Shown: positions 10,813 through 23,138, counted from the first letter of the stretch. The stretch is 64,000 bases of DNA from Escarpia spicata (GCA_963995525.1 OZ023212.1:15011597-15075596), one strand, 5' to 3'. The notes: generated by a model not told the origin, from the letters alone. A program made the numbers and translations.

Positions 10813-13644
10813 ATGGATGGGTCGCTAGAACACGCCTCTATGTGCAGCAGGTTCACTGTGATGGATGGGTCGCTAGAACACGCCTCTATGTGTAGCAGAT
10901 TCACTGTGATGGATGGGTCGCTAGAACACGCCTCTATGTGTAGCAGATTCACTGTGATGGATGGGTCGCTAGAACACGCCTCTATGTGCAGCAGGTTCAC
11001 TGCGATGGATGGGTCGCTAGAACACGCCTCTATGTGTAGCAGGTTCACTGCGATTGATGGGTCGCTAGAACACGCCTCTATGTGTAGCAGGTCCACTGCG
11101 ATGGATGGGTCGCTAGAACACGCCTCTATGTGCAGCAGGTTCACTGTGATGGATGGGTCGCTAGAACACGCCTCTGTGTGCAGCAGGTTCACTGTGATGG
11201 ATGGGTCGCTAGAAAACGCCTCTATGTGCAGCAGGTTCACTGTGATGGATGGGTCGCTAGAACACGCCTCTGTGTGCAGCAGGTTCACTGTGATGGATGG
11301 GTCGCTAGAACACGCCTCTGTGTGCAGCAGGTTCACTGTGATGGATGGGTCGCTAGAACACGCCTCTGTGTGCAGCAGGTTCACTGTGATGGATGGGTCG
11401 CTAGAACACGCCTCTATGTGCAGCAGGTTCACTGTGATGAATGGGTCGCTAGAACACGCCTCTATGTGCAGCAGGTTCACTGTGATGGATGGGTCGCTAG
11501 AACACGCCTCTGTGTGCAGCAGGTTCACTGTGATGGATGGGTCGCTAGAACACGCCTCTGTGTGCAGCAGGTTCACTGTGATGGATGGGTCGCTAGAACA
11601 CGCCTCTATGTGCAGCAGGTTCACTGTGATGAATGGGTCGCTAGAACACGCCTCTATGTGCAGCAGGTTCACTGTGATGAATGGGTCGCTAGAACACGCC
11701 TCTATGTGCAGCAGGTTCACTGTGATGGATGGGTCGCTAGAACACGCCTCTGTGTGCAGCAGGTTCACTGTGATGGATGGGTCGCTAGAACACGCCTCTG
11801 TGTGCAGCAGGTTCACTGTGATGGATGGGTCGCTAGAAAACGCCTCTATGTGCAGCAGGTTCACTGTGATGGATGGGTCGCTAGAACACGCCTCTGTGTG
11901 CAGCAGGTTCACTGTGATGGATGGGTCGCTAGAACACACCTCTATGTGCAGCAGGTTCACTGTGATGGATGGGTCGCTAGAACACGCCTCTGTGTGCAGC
12001 AGGTTCACTGTGATGGATGGGTCGCTAGAACACGCCTCTATGTGCAGCAGGTTCACTGTGATGGATGGGTCGCTAGAACACGCCTCTATGTGCAGCAGGT
12101 TCACTGTGATGGATGGGTCGCTAGAACACGCCTCTGTGTGCAGCAGGTTCACTGTGATGGATGGGTCGTTAGAACACGCCTCTATGTGCAGCAGGTTCAC
12201 TGTGATGGATGGGTCGCTAGAACACGCCTCTGTGTGCAGCAGGTTCACTGTGATGGATGGGTCGCTAGAACACGCCTCTATGTGCAGCAGGTTCACTGTG
12301 ATGGATGGGTCGCTAGAACACGCCTCTATGTGCAGCAGGTTCACTGTGATGGATGGGTTGCTAGAACACGCCTCTATGTGCAGCAGGTTCACTGTGATGG
12401 ATGGGTCGCTAGAACACGCCTCTATGTGAAGCAGGTTCACTGTAATGGATGGGTCGCTAGAACACGCCTCTGTGTGCAGCAGGTTCACTGTGATGGATGG
12501 GTCGCTAGAACACGCCTCTATGTGCAGCAGGTTCACTGTGATGGATGGGTCGCTAGAACACGCCTCTGTGTGCAGCAGGTTCACTGTGATGGATGGGTCG
12601 CTAGAACACGCCTCTGTGTGCAGCAGGTTCACTGTGATGGATGGGTCGCTAGAACACGCCTCTATGTGCAGCAGGTTCACTGTGATGGATGGGTCGCTAG
12701 AACACGCCTCTATGTGCAGCAGGTTCACTGTGATGGATGGGTCGCTAGAACACGCCTCTATGTGCAGCAGGTTCACTGTGATGGATGGGTCGCTAGAACA
12801 CGCCTCTATGTGCAGCAGGTTCACTGTGATGGATGGGTCGCTAGAACACGCCTCTATGTGCAGCAGGTTAACTGTGATGGATGGGTCACTAGAACACGCC
12901 TCTGTGTGCAGCAGGTTCACTGTGATGGATGGGTCGCTAGAACACGCCTCTATGTGCAGCAGGTTCACTGTGATGGATGGGTCGCTAGAACACGCCTCTA
13001 TGTGCAGCATGTTCACTGTGATGGATGGGTCGCTAGAACACGCCTCTGTGTGCAGCAGGTTCACTGTGATGGATGGGTCGCTAGAACACGCCTCTATGTG
13101 CAGCAGGTTCACTGTGATGGATGGGTCGCTAGAACACGCCTCTATGTGCAGCAGGTTCACTGTGATGGATGGGTCGCTAGAACACGCCTCTGTGTGCAGC
13201 AGGTTCACTGTGATGGATGGGTCGCTAGAACACGCCTCTGTGTGCAGCAGGTTCACTGTGATGGATGGGTCGCTAGAACACGCCTCTGTGTGCAGCAGGT
13301 TCACTGTGATGGATGGGTCGCTAGAACACGCCTCTATGTGCAGCAGGTTCACTGTGATGGATGGGTCGCTAGAACACGCCTCTGTGTGCAGCAGGTTCAC
13401 TGTGATGGATGGGTCGCTAGAACACGCCTCTGTGTGCAGCAGGTTCACTGTGATGGATGGGTCGCTAGAACACGCCTCTATGTGCAGCAGGTTCACTGTG
13501 ATGGATGGGTCGCTAGAACACGCCTCTATGTGCAGCAGGTTCACTGTGATGGATGGGTCGCTAGAACACGCCCCTATGTGCAGCAGGTTCACTGTGATGG
13601 ATGGGTCGCTAGAACACGCCTCTATGTGCAGCAGGTTCACTGTG
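10813..13644. repeat. 48-bp tandem array, 59 units, no indels
   Basis: Unit: ATGGATGGGTCGCTAGAACA followed by CGCCTCTATGTGCAGCAGGT and TCACTGTG (48 bases). 2832 bases divide exactly into 59 units, so not one insertion or deletion separates them. Variation is almost all single-base: TCTATG versus TCTGTG, GGATGG versus GAATGG, AACACG versus AAAACG. Because 48 is a multiple of 3, frames stay open on both strands (minus frame 10782-13640 is uninterrupted; one plus frame is stopped by TGC to TGA at about 12427). I do not call a protein: open frames follow automatically from the unit. The array lies between the minus-strand exons at 5.8 and 14.0 kb, so it may be intronic. Confidence 0.97.
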
Positions 13645-14005
13645 ATGGATGACTTACGTTAGAGATTCACACTCACTTTATTATTTAGTAAACCACATGT
13701 ATTTGTATCAATTGAATGATTGTAAATCAACTATAATGGTGGTGACGACGATGACAACGACGATAGTGATATTATTTTGATAGTGATAGTGATTAATTAT
13801 ACAAATTATCATTATTATTTTATTTGTAGTTATTTGTTTTATTATTATTGTTGTCACTGTTTTATTAATATTATTATCATCGTTATCATTGTCACCATCG
13901 CCAACCTTTCTTGTATTACTTCTTCACGTAGTTACTGGGACACTGGATGTAAACCCACATGTTGCTTTGTCCCAAGTAATATGCACTCAGCCAGCCAGGA
14001 CTTAC

Positions 14006-14122
14006 TTTCGACGCGCAGCAGCACCAGCCGTTCTCTCTCCTGCAAGAGTTCACTGGCGTAGCGATATGGAAGGTCGCTTAAATGCTTCACGTGACCGTTT
14101 TCATCCGAGAGTTCCACTTCCA
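14006..14122 (-). CDS. Internal exon of an unidentified host gene
   Basis: On the minus strand a TTATACTTGCAG acceptor is followed by 117 bases open in one frame and then a perfect GTAAGT donor. Both ends are phase 1, so the exon is symmetric. It encodes about 38 residues: VEVELSDENGHVKHL, SDLPYRYASELLQERERL, VLLRVE. The composition (acidic loop, amphipathic helix ELLQERERLVLL) looks like a real conserved domain fragment. I cannot name the family. Neighbouring minus exons at 23139-23225 and 5838-6052 are phase-compatible with it, which allows but does not prove a single gene. Confidence 0.6.
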
Positions 14123-14389
14123 CTGCAAGTATAAGAAGCAGCATTTAAGTGGGTCGTTTGTCAAGGAGCCGGAACAACGAACTGTTCCGACGGTGGTAAC
14201 ACTCAACATAGATCGCGGCGGGAAAATCTTGGGACTGGATCATTGAGATTTTGCCGCGCAGGAAAAATCAGAAAAGCAGTGGAAATATTGATCAGATAAG
14301 TATAATTTTGCGTCAGTGTTATTCATAAACTACCTGCAGACATATTAAGAAACAATTATAACTAAAAGTTGGTCAGAGGGAATATTTTA

Positions 14390-16400
14390 GACTACCCTAG
14401 CTTTCGTGAGCGATATTAGAAGCTAGTTTCACACGCACCAAACCAGCCATGAGAAAAGCCTTCGTCTGGTCCAAAGTAAACATCACATAAATAAAGCCAG
14501 AAACCGCCAGACCGTCATCATCCATCCTTAACAAATTCTTAGCAGAATCGCCAGTGGAAGAGATATGGAAGTCTCTCAAAACAGGCCTGAAATCCCTTAC
14601 AAACAGACACGTTCCAACTTAGACGACCTCAACTAGACGCAACCAACCATGGGTAAACGCACAAATCACGCGGCTAGCAAAACGTAAGCAGCGAGCATAC
14701 ACTCAAGCCAAACAAACCCAGAAATGGGAAAGGTACCGCAGCTTGAAAAAAGAGCTGTAGCGCACTTGTCAACAATGGTTTAATCACAGATGAAGGTTCC
14801 AGTAGTAAGAAAAAGCTCTGGACTTACGTCAAATCAAAGCGCAGTGACAACGTTGGAGTCTTCCCCCGAAGAGAGACGGCCAGACACACAGTGATAGTAA
14901 GATCCAAGCGGATATACTAAATGACCACTTCTCATAAGTATTCACAAAAGAACCAGAAGGCCCCCTACCCAGCCTAGGCCCCAACCCATATTCCACACTA
15001 CCAGAAATCAATATAACCGTTAAAGGGTTAAACAAACTCATGTCTGGATTAAACCCAAATAAAGCCACATGACCCGACGAGATCCCCACCAGAGTGTTGA
15101 AAGAAGCTGCCGATGAGCTATCCCCCGCCGTAACCACCCTATTCCAGGCCTCCATTCAATAAAACACCTCATCTGATTGGCTTGAAGCAAATGTTGTACC
15201 AGCATTTAAAAAGGCGACAGAGGGGAAGCAGAACACTACCACCCCATCTCCCTAACCTCTGGCTTATGCAAACTCATTGAACACATAGTCCGCTCCCACA
15301 TCATGACACATTTTGGTAACCACAACATCCTCACAGATGCCCAGCATGGCTTCAGGAAGAAGCGATCCACAGAGACACAGCTTCTAGGAACCCTACATGA
15401 TCTAGCACACACACTCGAGGAGGGAGGCCAAATGGACTGCATACTCCTTGATGTCAGCAAGGCGTTCGACAAAGTGCCTCATTGTAGACTCATACTAAAA
15501 CTAAAATACTACGGGGTCCGGGGGCATATCCTAGAATGGATCGAATCATTCCTATATAACCGGACACAGAGAGTCCTAGTGAATGAAAGCTCTTCCAAAG
15601 AGGCCCCCGTCCTATCAGGATTACCAACACAACTAAACCCATCCTCTCAGAATACTTCATTCATGACAACAAATTAGCCCTAGCCATAGACCACACCCCC
15701 AAATCAAAACAACAGAAAGCTAGGCAATTGGCAGCATCTTCAGGAGAACACTTGCACAACACAGCAAAGTACCTAGGATTCAATATCAATAGCAAACTGT
15801 CCTGGAACCACCACGTGGACGCCATCACTAAGAAAGCCAATAGCACCCTTGCCTTCCTTAAACGCAACAGCAGCAACTGCCCAAGATCAGTTAAAATTAA
15901 TCATACTGCTATCAAACATACTTCAGACCAACAATAGGGTACGCTTCTGCCGTTTGGGACCCTGCCACCAAGCGAAACATCGACAAACAGGAGATGGTAC
16001 AGAGGCGTGCTGCCAGATACGTTTATGGTGACTGGCGGCGCCGCAGCAGCCCAACCTCCATGCTCCACCAATTGCAATGGCAGTCCCTAGAACAGCGCAG
16101 ATGTCTTGCGAGGCTCAATATGATGTATGCAATTCAAAACGGCCTCGTCGACATCCATGCCAGCCTTTACACAAAGCCAACCCGTACCCACTGCGCTACA
16201 GAACTCTTAGCTGAGGGGCGCAGATGGCATCCATTCCAATTAATGGTTTAACGTTCCCGAACACAGGCTTTCCAACATTCCTTTTTATAGCCACATTAGT
16301 ATCCTGGAACAACCTAACCGCCCAATCAGTTCAATATCCCTCTCTAGATGCTTTCAAGCAGTGCCTTGCCGACACTGCTGCAAACAAAGTCTGACTAAGA
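14390..16400 (+). mobile_element. Jockey/CR1-group LINE with internal deletion
   Basis: Starts in the endonuclease-to-RT linker (LNKFLAESPVEEIWKSLK, then QPWVNAQITRLAKRKQ). RT begins around 15000 with LNPNKAT-PDEIPTRVLKEAA and continues HGFRKKRSTETQLLGTLHD and ILLDVSKAFDKVPH (15303-15610). Sequence then jumps from VLSGLPT directly to a segment after the palm, so GVPQG and the YADD box are missing. The thumb and C-terminus follow: NTAKYLGFNINSKLSWNHHV, EMVQRRAARYVYGDW, then a final SWNNLTAQSVQ near 16300. Multiple stops. Non-functional. Confidence 0.85.
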
Positions 16401-16444
16401 GTGACCCCTGTTTGTTTTTGCATATGATTTTATAAACAGTCACA

Positions 16445-16620
16445 ACCAGCACTGCACACCTGCATACCTGCACACCTGCACACGTGCACACCTGCACACC
16501 TGCACACCTGGCACACCTGGCACACCTGGCACACCTGCACACCTGCACACCTGCACACCTGCACACCTGCACACCTGCACACCTGCACACCTGGCACACC
16601 TGGCACATCTGGCACACTTG
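16445..16620. repeat. Minisatellite of CACACCTGCA-type units
   Basis: About 17 units of 8-10 bases, CACACCTGCA and CACACCTGG variants. The Cys-rich open frames on the minus strand are artefacts of the repeat. Confidence 0.9.
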
Positions 16621-17029
16621 ACTCAACAAACAACTATACCATCCACGAAGTCGTCAGTAACGAGGGGGCATATAGCGTATGTCTAGCGTAGGATAGTTGG
16701 GCACTAGGTGATAGGTCAGTCTAATTCAGTGTATTGTTTACATTATTGAATACATGAGAATAAGTGATTTGGAGTATCTAGACCACACACAAAGAAGTAT
16801 CTGCCAAATATCGTAATACCTTAGTTTCAACTTGACTCATGAACCAGTGCGAACTGGTTTAACAGACACACTTGTAAATATATAGTTATGTTGTCCACTT
16901 AACTTAGACTTAGTCATTCTGGTACACATTATACGGAGGAAACAGTCTGTCTAAAGACTACGTAGAAAGGCATCAAGTATGTTGAATAGCTAATTAGATT
17001 AGTATCATTATTATTAAATACATTCTGAT

Positions 17030-20000
17030 ATGGCGCCTTGCAAGCGGCAAGTCAAGGCAAAGCCACACTCGGTGTGCGACGACTGCTGCAGCTGAGTGGA
17101 TTTTGCCTTGTCCGACTGTGGGAAGTCATTGGCAGATACTAAGGAAGAGGGATTCACTTTTCTGTGCGTGGGTTATTGAAAGGTGGAATGTCTGCTGAAG
17201 GAGGTAGTTAGGTTGACAGATATTGTGAAGGGCATGGAGATGAGAATTAGCAAGGAGACAGGTGGAATGGAGAGAGATGACAGGGAGAGAATGGGGGTAC
17301 TTTGAAACAGAAGGAGCAGAGTAGTGGCAAGACTGAGGAAAGGAGACTGAGAGGAGGGAAGGTGATTGGAGTGGAACAAATTGTACAATCGGCCGCAGGA
17401 AACGTGACAGGCGTGAAGGTGATGGGGAGAAATTGACTGTAGAGAAGAAGGTAGGAGGGAAAATGGGTCGGGAAAGGAGAGAAGAAAATGCGGAGGAAAG
17501 GTGTGACAAGAGAAAAAGCGACAGGAAACAACGGAACGGAAGAGAATGTGACAGGAGCGAAGACGATAGGTGACAAGACTACAACTAGACAGATGCAATC
17601 CGGAGAAGGAGCTACTCTGAGGCAGTGATTGAATGGGCGACTCTATTCTGAGAAAGACAGATAAGACACTAAGCGAGGGGGATGACGTCGTTGTTTGTTT
17701 ACCGGGGGCTGGGATAGAACATGTGACTGAAAGGGTAGAAAAGGTATTGGGGCATGGCAAGGGAGGGTCTATACTACTACACGTAGGCACAAACAATGCA
17801 GACAGGGAGGGAACAACTGGGATAGTACAGAAGTACAGACAGTTAGTGAGGAAGATAAAGAAGACAATAGTTGAACATATTATTCTCTCAGGAATTTCGC
17901 CAATAATGGGAGGAATGGGGGCAAAGTATAGAAACTGCAAGAGGATGGCGATCAACGCACAAGTTGAGCAGATGTGTGAAGAAGATGGGGTGGGATTCAT
18001 AGATTTATGGGGATACTTTGTTGGGAGGGAAGATATGTACATGAGAGATGGCCTCCATCTAAGTGGAAAAGGGGCAGCAGTTTTCTCAGAGAACCTGCTG
18101 CGATATGTTGTAAGGGGACAGGTTGCATTTATTTAAACTAGATGCGCAGGAGGGATTCACAAAGAAGCTTGAAACTGGAGGCATAGATAAAGACAGCAGA
18201 AATAAATCAGCAAAGAACAGCCTGGAAAACTGTTCTGAATCAGGATATAAATGCGTTTGTTTAAAAGCAAGGAGTATAGTAAACAAAAGAAGTGAACTAA
18301 ACATTGTGGTAGAAGATATTGACCCTCACATAATAGGTATAAACGAATCATGGGCCACCACCGATATATCAGATGCCGATTTGGGACTGACAGGCTGCGT
18401 AATGTTTAGGAAAGATAGAATAGGAAGAAGGGGAGATGGAGTTATTTCATATATTAAAGAATCTATCCAGGCTTATGAAATACAATTAGAAAGAGAAGCA
18501 GATTGCGAATAAGCTATTTGGTGTAACATAGTTACAGGAAACTCAACGTTAATGGTTGGGTTAGTTTATCCAAGTCCAAACATAAGCATAGAAGAGAATG
18601 GAAAAGTACAACATTATATAAGGGAAGTGAGCAAACGGGACTGTATTATTACGGGGGATTTTAACTATGGTCATATACAATGGAAATCTCTACAGAGTAT
18701 GGGGAGTGAGGACCACAAGTGTTTAGTTTTAGTACAAGATAGTTCCTTTATTAATATGTGCTAGAATAAACCAGGTATGAGAATGTGTTAGACATAGTTT
18801 TGTCCTGACAGAATGAATTAATTGACAATGTCAAGATATGTGAGCCACTGGGGAGTAGTGATCACAACCAGATACATTTTACCATCAATGTAAAATCAGA
18901 AAGGAATAGTAAAAAGCAGTACGGGAGAAATTTCCTCAAAGAAAGATATACGGACATGAGAAAATATTTAGCAAAGATAGACAGGAATAACACACTGACG
19001 AATTAGACAGCAACAGAACGCGGGAAGTTCTTAAAGACTGAAATTTCTTGTATCGTCGATAAATTTATTCCAGTAGAAAAACAAGGAAAAGGGTCCAGAA
19101 AGAAACTTATCTAAAGTAGCCTTTAGAAAAATGTTGTCCAAACAAATGATGTGGAAGTCATATAGACGTATTGGAAATGTTGAAGACTAACATTTATAAA
19201 GGAGCACTTAACCAAGCTTCAACTGAAATTATAAATTCAAAGAGAAGCTATGAACAAACATTAGTTTGTAATAAAAACATGACAGCAAGAGTTGTTATGC
19301 ATATGTTCGGAGCAAAGAAAAGTTCAGGATAAGGTCGCTCCCCTAGAAGATAGTGCTGGAAATATAATACTCTTATAGGCAGAAGACCTGAATGAGTATT
19401 TTGGTTCAGTGTTTATCAGGGAAGATATTAGTTCACTGCCAGTACCAGAGGCTAAGTTCAAGGGGGCAGAGTCAGACTATTTAGAACAGTTACTTGTAAC
19501 CCCGGAAATGGTAACTAAGAAAATAAGGGCTATGGAGGATAATAAATCACCTGGAGTGGATGGGATTCCACCCAAACTATTATTGGAAACTGTAGAACAA
19601 ATTATCATACCGCTTGCAACAGTTTTCAACTTGTCATTAGAAGAGGGAGTGGTTCCTTTAGAATGGAAAGAAGCAAACGTTATACCGTTAACCATAACTT
19701 CATAAACCCATATCAACATGTGTTTCTAAAAGCGAGGTCATGCTTAACAAACATGTTATGTTTTTTGGAAGATATCACTACGTGGGTAGACGAGGGATCA
19801 CCAGTAGATATCATCTACATAGATTTTCTGAAAGCTTTCGACAAAGTGGTACATCAAAGATTACTGCTTAAACTAAAGGCTCATGGCGTAAGAAATTGTT
19901 TAATTAACTGGATAGAAAAATGGCTGATTGACAGAAGGCAACGGGTAGTTGTTGATGGGGAGACTTCAAACTGGTAACCAGTTTTGAGTGGGGGTGCTGA

Positions 20001-20180
20001 TTGCGTGGGTGCTAGTAGCGTGAATATGTTTAAAATTAAAATCGACACATATCTCAGAAGGGCGGGATACATGTCGATAAAAAGGGTTGGATTCGCGATA
20101 AGCCAAAAGGCTTCCTTGTCCACCTGCCATCTAGAGTTAATTTTCTGGGTGGAAATTTTGTTAAATCTTGTTAAACACAT
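17030..20180 (+). mobile_element. CR1 LINE with ORF1 and ORF2, internally deleted
   Basis: Most complete LINE in the window. ORF1 region begins at ATG 17030 with a PHD-like Cys-rich start (CDDCC, then LSDCGKSLADTKEEGF) and decays through several TGA stops; an SGNH-esterase part is open at 17633-18136. ORF2 has an AP-endonuclease start (LKARSIVNKRSELNIVVEDI at about 18260-18330, then IITGDFNYGHIQW near 18640) and RT fingers at 19409-19670 (KIRAMEDNKSPGVDGIPPKL) with YIDFLKAFDKVVHQRLLLKL at about 19815-19870. A deletion at about 19985 joins VLSG to the C-terminal SSVNMFKIKIDTYLRRAGY, removing YADD and thumb. The 3' end (20041-20176) is shared with the copy at 8.0-9.0 kb. Confidence 0.9.
17633..18136 (+). 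CDS. CR1 ORF1 esterase (SGNH hydrolase) domain
   Basis: 167-residue open stretch within LINE ORF1. It shows the SGNH blocks in order: MGDSILRK (block I, nucleophile Ser), GAGIEHVTERV, LLHVGTNNADREG (block III Asn), and DGLHLSGKGAAVF (block V with catalytic Asp and His). CR1 ORF1 proteins are known to carry such esterase domains; their role in retrotransposition is unresolved, with membrane or lipid interaction proposed. The catalytic residues are all present although the upstream PHD-like part has stops, so this copy is a pseudogene with an intact domain. The start at 17633 is simply the first ATG before the GDS block and is probably internal to the original ORF1. Confidence 0.8.
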   Translation: MGDSILRKTDKTLSEGDDVVVCLPGAGIEHVTERVEKVLGHGKGGSILLHVGTNNADREGTTGIVQKYRQLVRKIKKTIVEHIILSGISPIMGGMGAKYRNCKRMAINAQVEQMCEEDGVGFIDLWGYFVGREDMYMRDGLHLSGKGAAVFSENLLRYVVRGQVAFI

Positions 20181-20199
20181 GCGCTCAAGTAAATAACGA

Positions 20200-21120
20200 A
20201 TCTAGGATTCCAATAAATTGGAACGTTTTACTAACACAAACGTGTGTTCAAAATACTTGAAACCAATAGTAAATACAAGAGCGATGATGTTTAACAACAG
20301 TTTTCGGTGTTATCACATGCGACATTTCCCATGCGATGACCGCATCATGACGTCACCAATTTGTTCCGTCGTAAATTAACCAATCGGACACGTTTGATTA
20401 TGACATCATAACTGCCCCGCAGTACACAACATTATGTACCGGGCATGTTTAAATAAGCTCTCAATGCTGATTCTGATAGTTTGTAACCAAAATGCAACCC
20501 ACACAGAAAACAGTAGTTGGCCTCGTTTTGAATGAGTACAACTGAACGTGTACTAATTGGATACGTCTGTCGAATATTTTACCTGCACGGTTATCCATCG
20601 ACCGTCCGTGTTATACCATGGAGTGAGGCGGAAAAGGGCAGGTTGCCGTCAACAAGTCAAACGATTATCAGGTAATTAGTCGGTTGAGGTTAATCCGGCT
20701 CCACAGTAATCCATACGGACCTATTACTAGTAACGAACTGTGTGTGAGATCCAACCACTCGGATGATTTCCTTACAGGTATGTTGTTGTTGCTCTTTTCC
20801 TCTGAATTCAGCTGGTACAATTATAGATGTCAGCTGTCTAGATTAAGCCAAATTAGTAGCCGCTTACGGTTAACTAATCTGGGTCTAGATCTTTGCAAGG
20901 AACACATATTATTTCATCGCAACAAATACGGGCCACTCCGCTTACTTCTGGTGCCAGAATAGTTCGTAGGTTTTCTATACATCAAAGCGATATTTTTTTC
21001 ACTAGGTCTTATATTCCTTGTGTATTTCAATGGTTAACCCAACCAATGTTAAATTTATGTGACCAAATAGTAAACAGTGTTTCCTGATACATTAACTGCA
21101 CTAGCAAAATCACTCATCCT
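20200..21120. promoter_or_regulatory. Promoter-like CRE/CCAAT/TATA spacing; otherwise no gene
   Basis: TGACGTCA at 20348-20355, an ACCAATCGG at about 20378-20386 and a TTTAAATAA at about 20450 are arranged as in a pol II promoter reading to the right. No convincing coding exon follows: a short frame at 20684-20778 ends in an ACAG/GTATGT junction but has no family signature. Confidence 0.25.
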
Positions 21121-21682
21121 CTAGAATGGTTAACTTTGTTGTTCGTGAGCGGCTCTGGGTGATGAATGGTTAACTTTGTTGCTCGTGAGCGGCTCTGGGT
21201 GATGAATGGTTAATTTTGTTGTTCGTGAGCGGCTCTGGGTGATGAATGGTTAATTTTGTTGTTCGTGAGCGGCTCTGGGTGATGAATGGTTAACTTTGTT
21301 GTTTGTGAGCGGCTCTGGGTGATGAATGGTTAATTTTGTTGTTCGTGAGCGGCTCTGGGTGATGAATGGTTAATTTTGTTGTTCGTGAGCGGCTCTGGGT
21401 GATGAATGGTTAACTTTGTTGTTCGTGAGCGGCTCTGGGTGATGAATGGTTAATTTTGTTGTTCGTGAGCGGCTCTGGGTGATGAATGGTTAATTTTGTT
21501 GTTCGTGAGCGGCTCTGGGTGATGAATGGTTAACTTTGTTGTTCGTGAGCGGCTCTGGGTGATGAATGGTTATTTTTTGTTCGTGAGCGGCTCTGGGTGA
21601 TGAATGGTTAATTTTGTTGTTCGTGAGCGGCTCTGGGTGATGGATGGTTATCTTTGTTGTTCGTGAGCGGCTCTGGGTGATC
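21121..21682. repeat. 40-bp tandem array, about 14 units
   Basis: Unit GATGAATGGTTAACTTTGTT followed by GTTCGTGAGCGGCTCTGGGT. Units differ mainly at TAACTTT/TAATTTT; one unit near 21561 has lost two bases. No spacers between units, so not a CRISPR array. Confidence 0.95.
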
Positions 21683-21699
21683 ACCTTCGTGGTTACGTC

Positions 21700-22190
21700 A
21701 GAAAGCAAGCATCCAAATCCCCGATTCGACATCATGTGTCAGATGGCGAGGCACTCATAATATACACCTGTACAGACGCAGGGGACAGTTTCACGAGATA
21801 TTATAGTACCGAATGTTTGACGAAGATTACGTAACTTTGAACAAATAATCGCAGTTTTCTGCTATAGATCCACGCTACGTTAACCGTCCATATATTATTT
21901 GGGTACGGTTTACGTAATTTTGAACAATAATATCTCGATTGTTTTTAGAAAGGGTATCATTGGAGTATTCCGGGGGCACAATATCATTGCGGTTCCATCA
22001 TGGAGTCGTAGATAAATACTTGACAGGTATAGATGCAAAGATAGAAGGAGAAGCGTAACAAACACTCGCAGCATAACGTGCTAACCCGGTTATATACAGT
22101 TTTCCACATGACTCTTTGAATTACATCAACCTGTGGGTACATAACATATGTAACCTTAACAAAATTATCATCCTTAATGATGTAACCGTC
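21700..22190. other. No gene recognised
   Basis: Unique-looking AT-rich sequence between two simple arrays. Two similar AT-rich segments near 21820-21850 and 21905-21935 (tacgtaa-tttgaacaa) suggest a small duplication. Confidence 0.4.
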
Positions 22191-22194
22191 AAAT

Positions 22195-22400
<206 letters not shown>

Positions 22401-22849
22401 TTCGTTCACTCTACGTTTCTCCAGCTCACTCAGCTATATGAACGAGTACCTAGCTATAGGCAGTGGTTGGTATTTGTGTACGAGTAGCTTTCGCACAGTA
22501 TTTGCAGCGTGGCTGAAAGCTTCCAATAGAATTTTGGATGTTTCGATTGAACAGGTATGCCAGTTTTTTTTTTTAGGTAGTGCTCTGAGCTGTCCTAAGG
22601 ACTGGATATATACATCACTGTAAGAACTTACCTTATAGTTAACACAGTTTGGGCAGAATGTGATTTAGTAGGACAAGTCTCTTTCATTGTAATTTGACAT
22701 ACGATCAGAAGATCAAAATAATATTATGTGTAATACCTAGATGTTAATTCGAACCGACAAACCTGTTAGCCTCAATCTCAGTGAAACACGTTTGGATACT
22801 ATACTCGAGATGTGTGGTTTTGATCGTCCCAAAACACAGGAACTATGGG

Positions 22850-23085
22850 AGCTTAGGTGTGGGGGCTGCATGTAGGATTAGTCCCCAGTATTTAAAGCCT
22901 CAATGTGGACTTTGGTGAGCCTCGAGGGGCGGCGCAATTGGTGGGTTTTCTAGGAACCTCATGGTGGGGTGTTGGCATGCCTGGTTTCGGAGAGCCTAAA
23001 GGTGGGCTATTGCCGCGCCTCATGGGGTGCAATTGGAGGTTTTGGAGAGCTTCTGCCCTTTCCAATATTCACCACGTTCCGACGC
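22850..23085 (+). repeat. Dispersed repeat (TTTGG/GTGCA family), copy 2
   Basis: Blocks cccagtattt, gtgcaattg and accacgttccgacgcc recur at 35090-35180 (accacgttgcgacgcc). Non-coding; low copy visible here. Confidence 0.55.
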
Positions 23086-23138
23086 CGGTGCCAAATAAAC
23101 ACATAGTGATCCTGTCATATAGACTGGTCGTTACTTAC

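Noticed and set aside
10699..13662. Very long open frames (576, 840, 405 and 952 codons) over the 48-bp array
   Set aside because: The unit length is a multiple of 3 and lacks stops in several frames, so long frames arise on both strands without selection. No domain and no splice context; kept as a repeat.
16354..16633. Cys-rich minus frames (VCRCAGVQ repeats)
   Set aside because: Translations of the CACACCTGCA minisatellite; the apparent cysteine pattern is periodic and has no structure-like variation.
17126..18042. 289-codon minus-strand frame
   Set aside because: Shadow of the purine-rich CR1 ORF1 strand; Ser/Pro/Leu-rich without domain, and the plus strand has SGNH motifs.
21121..21682. 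CRISPR-like array of 40-bp repeats
   Set aside because: Repeats are directly adjacent with no unique spacers, and the genome is animal.
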